Shown here piece by piece: positions 57,827-64,000 of a stretch of 64,000 bases of DNA. How positions within the stretch are numbered: the first letter of the stretch is position 1; each line of letters opens with the position of its first letter. Source of the DNA: Paratinospora sagittata (lineage: Eukaryota; Streptophyta; Magnoliopsida; Ranunculales; Menispermaceae). The notes beneath the pieces are model-generated. The model was not told the origin of the DNA. It searched no databases and saw only the letters and a list, made by a program, of their open reading frames with translations. Location: NCBI GenBank assembly GCA_035771175.1, contig CM069593.1, positions 45,941,554 to 46,005,553 on the forward strand. The letters run 5' to 3'. A program made the translations under genes and the position numbers.

Positions 57827-60237
57827 TACATACAATATGTTATTATTATTTTTTAACCATTGCAACTCAATTATTTATTTTTTTGCAATCAAGATATTAT
57901 ATAATATATTTATATGTATCATACATATTTTTTTACCAAGTGTTATTTTCTCCCTCCTTTCTTCCAGCGCACACCGCCACAGATCTCGCCTCTCTTCTCT
58001 CCTCCGCCGCGGATCTCGCCGTCGCCGCCCTTCCTCTTCTCTTCTCCGCCACTGATCTCGCCGCCGCCGCCTTCCTCTTCTCTTCTCCTCCACGGATCTC
58101 GCCGCCGCCGCCTTCCTCTCCTCTTCTCCGCCACAAATCTCGCCTCTCTCTCTTCTCCGCCACAGATCTCGCCTCACCTCCGATCTCTCGGTCTCTGCCC
58201 TCTGCATCTCACCCTCACTTTCTTCTTCTTCTTCTTCTTCTTCTTCTTCTTCTTTTCCCCATTCTCTTTTCTTTCTTTTTCTCTCTCCCCTGTTTTCTCC
58301 CTCCATTCCGTCCTGCAACACAATCACATTTTAGTTTAGTTGATTTATTTATTTTTTTCTTTTCTTTTAAGCAACCAACTCAAGCATATTTTAGTTTAGT
58401 TTATTTATTTATTTTTCTTTTCTTTTAAGCAACCAACAGTAATACATTTATATGTATCATACATAATTTTTACCAAATGTTATTATTATTGTTTTTATTG
58501 CAACTCCAGTGTTATTATTTTTTTTAGCAATCAAGATGTTATATAATATATTTATATGTATCATCTCGCCGACATGTCGCCTGAAACCTCGCCGAGATCT
58601 CGCCGGAAATCTTTCGCTCTCGCTCTCTCTAAAACCAATCGCGCGCTTCTCTTCCTCTCAAAAAGAAAAATAAATAAACTAAACTAAAATATGCTTGAGT
58701 TGGTTGCTTAAAAGAAAAGAAAAAAATAAATAAATCAACTAAATATATATATATATAGTGGTTGGATGTTTAAACTAAGTATATATATATATAATAACAT
58801 ATTATAGTGCCTTGTGATATGATATAATGATGTGTATGGTATAACATGATATAATACAATACGTGATATATATATATAAATATATTATATAACATTTTGG
58901 TTGCTAAAAAAAAGTAATAACACTTGGTAAAAAAATATGTATGATACATATAAATATATTATATAATATCTTGATTGCAAAAAAATAAATAATTGAGTTG
59001 CAATGGTTAAAAAATAATAATAACATATTGTATGTATGACATATATATAAATATATTATATAACATTTTGGTTACTAAAAAATGATAATACTTGAATTGT
59101 TATGTTTTAAAAAATAATAACACTTGGTTAAAAAAATGTATGATACATATAAATATATTATATAACATCTTGATTGCTAAAAAAAATAATAACACTGGAG
59201 TTGCAATAAAAACAATAATCATAACATTTGGTAAAAATTATGTATGTCGCCTGAAACCTCGCCGAGATCTCGCCGGAAATCTTTCGCTCTCGCTCTCTCT
59301 AAAACCAAACGCGCGACTCTCTTCCTCTCGAAACCCTCTTCTCTTCTCTCTTCCTTTCTTCCAGCGCACACTGCCACAGATCTCGCCTTTCTTCTCTCCT
59401 CTGCCGCGGATATTGCCGTCGCCGCCCTTCCTCTTCTCTTCTCCGCCACGGATCTCGCCGCCTCCGCCTTCCTCTCCTCTTCTCCACCACAGATCTCGCC
59501 TCTCTCTCTTCTCCGCCACAGATCTCGCCTCACCTCCGATCTCTCGGTCTCTGCCCTCTGCATCTCACCCTCACTTTCTTCTTCTTCTTCTTCTTCTTTT
59601 CCCCATTTTAAGCAACCAACAGTAATACATTTATATGTATCATACATAATTTTTACCAAATGTTATTATTATTGTTTTTATTGCAACTCCAGTGTTATTA
59701 TTTTTTTTAGCAATCAAGATGTTATATAATATATTTATATGTATCATACATTTTTTTAACCAAGTGTTATTATTTTTTAAAACATGACAATTCAAGTATT
59801 ATCATTTTTTAGTAACCAAAATGTTATATAATATATTTAAATGTAACAGAGAGACTTTTACCAGTAAAATAGAGATTCCGCTTCTCCACTTAACTCATTA
59901 AAATAACAAGCAAAAAGCGATCAATTTCTGCAAAATATGACAAAGCTCACAGAAAACTAGTAAATGAACGAACTTATTTGAGCTGAAAATCAGAACACGA
60001 AGAAAAATTGAGACAGAGGATGAAAGAAGACTAGAAGAACAAAAAAAAAAAAAAAAACAGAAAATAACAAAAAAAAAAAACAAACGAAGAAAATTATAAT
60101 TTATCATCCAAAAAAAAACCACCGCATACATTACATTACATTCCATACAAATCTCTACAACCACCATTCCAAGATTCAAGCAAACCAAACCATAAAAAAA
60201 AAAGATGTCAAACAAGATCCGGGAATCTCGCTGACAT
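57643..60237. repeat. Mosaic of AT-rich and GC-rich repeat modules
   Basis: This 2.6-kb block interrupts the gypsy element. AT-rich modules with GTTATATAATATATTTA and ATTGCAA occur repeatedly in both orientations: plus at 57645-57950, 58430-58563 and 59620-59840, minus at 58860-59245. GC-rich modules with ATCTCGCC repeats lie at 57958-58330, 58564-58676 and 59246-59608. Inverted module pairs include 58332-58430 with 58662-58742 and 59062-59245 with 59620-59840. A long (TA)n lies at 57770-57824. The long Pro/Ser-rich frames on + and Arg/Glu-rich frames on - are by-products of these simple repeats. The right part contains copy 2 of the direct repeat. Confidence 0.8.
59842..60192. repeat. Large direct repeat, copy 2
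   Basis: About 350 bp matching 53578-53923 at roughly 95% by eye, with small differences in the A runs. It begins with the same TGTAACAGAGAGAC and ends CAAACCAAACCA before a different flank. Confidence 0.9.
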
Positions 60238-60745
60238 GTCGCCTGGAACCTCGCCGAGATCTCGCCAACACCCCAGGGTGATTCGCTCGGCTGGATAAAT
60301 TCCTTCGCACTAAGATCATCAAGTTGGGTCCTTAGTTCGATTAGTTCGCCAGGGGCCATTCTGTAGGGTGACATGGCTATGGGGGCTGTTCCAGGGTATA
60401 GTTCTATCTTGAACTCTACTTCCCGCTTAGGAGGTAATCCTGGTAATTCTTCGAGAAACACTTCAGGGAAGTCTCTAACCACCAAGTACTCTTCTAAATT
60501 CCTCAAGGGCTTTAAAGACTCGGCTTCTGTTAGGGTTTTGAATTCCTTTTTTTGGTTCACAGATTCGAGAAGTGCAGACATGATATCCCTCGGGATTTTG
60601 TTTCTATCCCCATAGATTTTCAACAGCTCTCCCGAAGGTAATCGCAAGGTAATCTTCTTTCGAAGGCAATCAATCTGGGCTTGGTACTCAAATAACCAAT
60701 CCATACCCAAGATTACATCATAATCATTAATGGGTAAGAATACGT
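60238..60745 (-). pseudogene. Inverted gypsy fragment: protease-RT linker
   Basis: On the minus strand it reads INDYDVILGMDWLFEYQAQ near 60730-60674, then LPSGELLKIYGDRNKIP, the DFPEVFLEELPGLPPKREVE block, APIAMSPYRMAPGELIEL and IQPSESPWG. This is the stretch that lies between protease and the RT palm in Ty3/gypsy Pol. It is open throughout, but its flanks are both unrelated repeat. Relative to gag-protease (56074) and RT (61113), both on the plus strand, it is flipped. Confidence 0.88.
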
Positions 60746-60819
60746 TACGTTATTATTTTTTTAAAACATTGCAATTCAAGTATTATTATTTTTTTAAGCA
60801 ACCAAAATATTATGTAATA

Positions 60820-60868
<49 letters not shown>

Positions 60869-60917
60869 TAATCTAAAATGTGATTGTGTTGCAGTACGGA
60901 ATGGAGGGAGAAAACAT
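60746..60917. repeat. AT-rich module and (TA)n run
   Basis: It repeats the module at 57700-57780 (CATTGCAATTCAAGTATTAT then GCAACCAAAATATTATG) and a (TA)n run at about 60818-60867, joining the inverted Pol fragment to the hairpin. Confidence 0.8.
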
Positions 60918-61112
60918 GGGAGAGAGAAAAAGAAAGAAAAGAGAATGGGGAAAAGAAGAAGAAGAAGAAGAAAGTGAGGGTGAAATGCAGAGGGCAGAGA
61001 TCTCGCCTCACCTCCGATCTCTCGGTCTCTGCCCTCTGCATCTCACCCTCACTTTCTTCTTCTTCTTCTTATTCTTCTTCCCATTCTCTTTTCTTTCTTT
61101 TTCTCTCTCCCC
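60918..61112. repeat. Near-perfect hairpin of the GA/CT-rich module
   Basis: The left arm 60918-61000 and right arm 61026-61112 are reverse complements over about 83 bp with few differences, around a 25-bp loop that reads ATCTCGCCTCACCTCCGATC. The right arm matches part of the GC-rich modules near 58190-58290 and 59550-59606. The RT fragment starts directly after the hairpin. Confidence 0.9.
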
Positions 61113-61641
61113 AGAATAGATGATTTGTTCGATCAACTGAAGGGAGCAACTTGTTTTTCCAATATCGACCTAAGGTCCGGTTATCACCAACTTAGAATCA
61201 AAGAGTTAGATATACCGAAGACAGCATTCAGGACTCGGTATGGACACTTTGAATTCAGAGTCATGCCATTTGGACTCACTAATGCACCAGCAACATTTAT
61301 GGATCTCATGAATAGGACGTTTAGGCCTTATCTAGATAAATTTGTAGTGGTATTTGTTGATGATATTTTGGTTTATTCGAAGACCAATGAGGAACATCAG
61401 GAACACCTTACAGTAGTTTTGGAAACATTGAGGTGAAATGAATTGTATGCCAAATTTGAAAAATGTGAATTTTGGATGAAGTCAGTCAAATTTTTGGGTT
61501 GTGTAGTGTCATCAGAAGGGATATCCGTAGATCCAACAAAAGTTGAAGCAGTCATGAACTGGGAAAAGCCAAAGTCAGTGACAAAAATTAGAAGCTTTTT
61601 GGGACTAGCTGGTTACTATAGAAGATTTATTCTAAATTTTT
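61113..61641 (+). pseudogene. Ty3/gypsy reverse transcriptase fragment
   Basis: The frame has [50 protein letters not shown] and the active-site FVDD at 61353-61364, followed by a TGA at 61434. After it the same frame continues with [20 protein letters not shown] and [12 protein letters not shown]. It starts about 40 residues downstream of where the inverted linker stops, so a piece of Pol is lost. RNase H, integrase and chromodomain are absent. It is cut at TTCG, where an inverted LTR segment begins. Confidence 0.92.
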
Positions 61642-62226
61642 CGATTTTATACTCTTAAGTACCTGCATATAAAAAAAATGGGGTGAGCTTGAAAGCCCAG
61701 TGGGTCATCTAAACAATTCACAATATTTTATTGTGATACATACACAAAAACATTACAAACAAGTTTCACACATTAATCGTTGCAACATTAAATTGTTTGA
61801 GTCGATAATTTCATCACGTTCCAAATCACGTACCGTTAGAAAATCAAACTCAGGGTGGCACAGCCCAAAAACTAGAACATTGGCGATATTCTTTAGAATA
61901 ACTGCCCCATATGTGTAATTCTTATCTTAATCGTGTTCTTTAGTGATGTCACGCCATACGTAAAGTATAAGCACGATATTAAGTGCATTCATAAAACACA
62001 TTCAACTTCACTACACATGGTATCATGTCACAAAATCAATTATAATAGTATTCACGCATTCACTATACCAATATTCCAAATCATACATTTCATTATTAGG
62101 CATTATAGTTTATAAATAAATTTAACTATCACATGAATTTCATGCATCAAATTATCATTTGATCAGGATAAAAATCATGTTAACACATATCATCATGGCT
62201 AAACAATCTCAACATTGTATATATAT
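61642..62226 (-). repeat. Inverted copy of the LTR segment 54193-54775
   Basis: About 585 bp are the reverse complement of 54193-54775 at roughly 97% by eye. The junction with RT shows a short overlap (TCGA/TCG), suggesting end joining at microhomology. The right end meets the TGTAACACCCC of the next LTR in a TATATA stretch. Confidence 0.9.
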
Positions 62227-64000
62227 TGTAACACCCCGTAATTTTAATTAAATACATACGTTGAAGTACGCGTATATCGAGATGTATAATACACGTATTT
62301 TATACGTATGCGCTAAATATACGCGTGTATGATTAGTAAATAAATAAAATTATGAGATGGAGTTGAAGTAAATTGATTAATTTATGGGGTTGGTTAATAA
62401 AAATGTGGATTTGATTATGATTGAATGAATTTAATGAAATTTGATGGAGGAGTTAGTTAATAAAGGGAGTCACGGTGCATGGAATCATTTGTATATATAA
62501 ATCTAAATAAAAAAAATCATAATAATAATAAAATAAAAATAATAAAAAAAGAAAAATAAAAAAAATAAAACCTTTCTAGTTGCATCCAACGCGGGATGCA
62601 ACTAGAATAAAAAAATAACAATAAAATAACATAAAAAAACAAATGAAATAGAAAGGAAGAAGAAGAAATTGCAGAAAGAGTTGCAGACGAAAGGAGAGAA
62701 ACAGAGGAAAGAAGGAAAGAAGAACGGAAGGGAGAACTCGAAAATCACGTGAAATCGGGACTTGCGGTAAGTGATTTTCACTCCTTTTCTTTGTAAAATT
62801 GATATTTAAGCTAGATGTAACATTTCTAGCGGAGTAATTTTTGTCGTGGGAGCCGTTTTACGGTATTTTCAAGAATTGGGGTTTTGACCCAACGTGAATG
62901 AAACTCCGCTAGAATGGTAGAAAATGCTCCCTGGGCTGTTAGAAACCCGAATATGTGGTTAGATTCAATTTTATGATTTTTGGAGCCGTTGGACAATTTC
63001 AATACAATTTACATCTTTTGGATAAATAGTAAAAATAAATAGTAAATAGTAAATAGTAAAAGTAAATAGTGAATAGTGAATAGTAAATGCGAATAGTAAT
63101 AGTGAATAGTAAAAAATGAATAGTACTGTGAATAGTGAGTTGATATTTTAGTAGCTACCGAAATGGTAAATGATGATTCTCACGATAATCTATGGTCATT
63201 TCAGTGTGTAAATTGAGAGCTTAAGGGCATGGATAAACGCTCTTGAGGAAGCCCTATTGTTGCTCGATTTTAGCAGTTGAATTAGAAAACCCGTGTAACC
63301 ACTGTGAGTATAGCTTCCTTGATTTGGTTCTTGTATGACATTGTACGCATATAAACTGTTTGATTGTATGCATGTGATATTACATATAAAACGCATTGAG
63401 TTTTATGGATCATGCAAACTGATTTTAGCATTGGAGTTTGTAATGATGAGGCTTTGCGATTCCTCATCGTCATTTCGTTAGGAATTAGACCCGAATGAGG
63501 TTTTGCGAGTCCTCATTATCAATAGGTCTGTCCTAACAAGGGTTACGATCCTTGAAATGACTGTAAATTGGGTAATAAGAAGCTGTGTCTACCTTGTACG
63601 GCCATACAAGGGATAGACCCGCTCTCTTGCCTTGCGGAGGAGGGAGATTGTGCATTGTGTTATTGAAAATCATGCAAATTTATGTTGTTGACATGTACAA
63701 TATATTCGTTGAATGATGCATGTCTTGAATAAGTGTTTGAAATGCTTTTAAATGTCATATTTCTATAAATGTATATAATTGTCATCTCAAGAACTATATT
63801 CACTGAGCTGTTGATTGCTCACCTCATTTCCTCCAATATTTCAGGTATTGAGTCAAAGGGAAAAGGAAAATTCCGTGAGTGATAATCACGTGAACCTTCG
63901 TCTGGTACGTGTATGTACGCTTGGAGGAAATAACTTATATTTTTGTTATTTTGATATGTATAATTATCACATACTTTAAATAGTATCACCTAGATGGGTT
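62227..64000 (+). repeat. Start of a second gypsy-type LTR (runs off the window)
   Basis: TGTAACACCCCG at 62227-62238 matches the expected start of an LTR whose far end would be GGGGTGTTACA. The body contains an (AATAGTR)n heptamer array near 63019-63130, a duplicated ATGAGG-TTTTGCGA-TCCTCAT block (about 63441-63470 and 63494-63523), and GCTCACCTC...TTTCAGGTA near 63818-63848, the same kind of motif seen in the first LTR. Its 3' end is not in the window. Confidence 0.6.

Noticed and set aside
57883..58428. Long Pro/Ser/Leu-rich open frame on the + strand, and Arg/Glu-rich frames opposite
   Set aside because: All are by-products of CT/GA-rich simple repeats in the GC-rich module; they overlap in several frames on both strands and show no domain.
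59092..59729. Two more overlapping long frames in the second GC-rich module
   Set aside because: Same repeat in another copy; open because of repeat composition, not coding selection.
59898..60240. Phe-rich extension of the inverted Pol frame
   Set aside because: The frame runs out of Pol into the T-rich strand of the direct repeat; only about 60240-60745 is Pol-like.
63019..63130. CRISPR-like array of short repeats
   Set aside because: Units are seven bases, with no constant-length spacers, in plant LTR DNA; it is a degenerate microsatellite.

Overview
This is a window of plant nuclear DNA, most likely from a eudicot. Genes are sparse and AT-rich, split by GT-AG introns, and homologous to plant-only or plant-typical families (OVATE, HVA22, 2-Cys peroxiredoxin with a transit peptide, plant E2F). 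Long introns (7.95 kb in the E2F gene, 8.9 kb over the LDAH gene) and many retroposons suggest a medium or large genome, perhaps a woody species. The species cannot be named from the sequence alone.

Layout: 1-5128 has no gene, but holds a retroposon with perfect target-site duplications (TSDs). 5129-5719 (-) is an intronless OVATE-family repressor. 8510-17405 (-) is a 12-exon LDAH-type alpha/beta hydrolase whose introns carry a solo LTR and SINEs. 19777-23728 (+) is a 6-exon HVA22/DP1 protein, head to head with the hydrolase. 24134-24682 (-) is an unrecognised 182-aa protein. 30399-31473 (+) is a 3-exon plastid-type DUF1279 protein. 32297-43514 (-) is a 14-exon E2F transcription factor. 47599-50710 (+) is a 7-exon chloroplast 2-Cys peroxiredoxin (BAS1). 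51608-51841 (-) is a 77-aa conserved-looking protein with an intron in its leader.

From about 53.5 kb to the end the window is repeats. A broken Ty3/gypsy element has an LTR, a primer binding site, gag-protease with nonsense codons and a reverse-transcriptase fragment. Its protease-RT linker is inverted, its second LTR copy is inverted, and several copies of AT-rich and GC-rich modules are packed between, some as hairpins. A second LTR starts at 62227 with the matching terminus TGTAACACCCC and runs off the window.

The genes do not form a pathway; they are neighbours on a chromosome. Exon coordinates were read by hand from splice sites and reading-frame continuity; every multi-exon model closes in frame (312, 238, 199, 462 and 274 codons). 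No clearly new biological system was found. The strongest candidate for something undescribed is the rearranged, palindrome-rich mosaic at 57643-61112.
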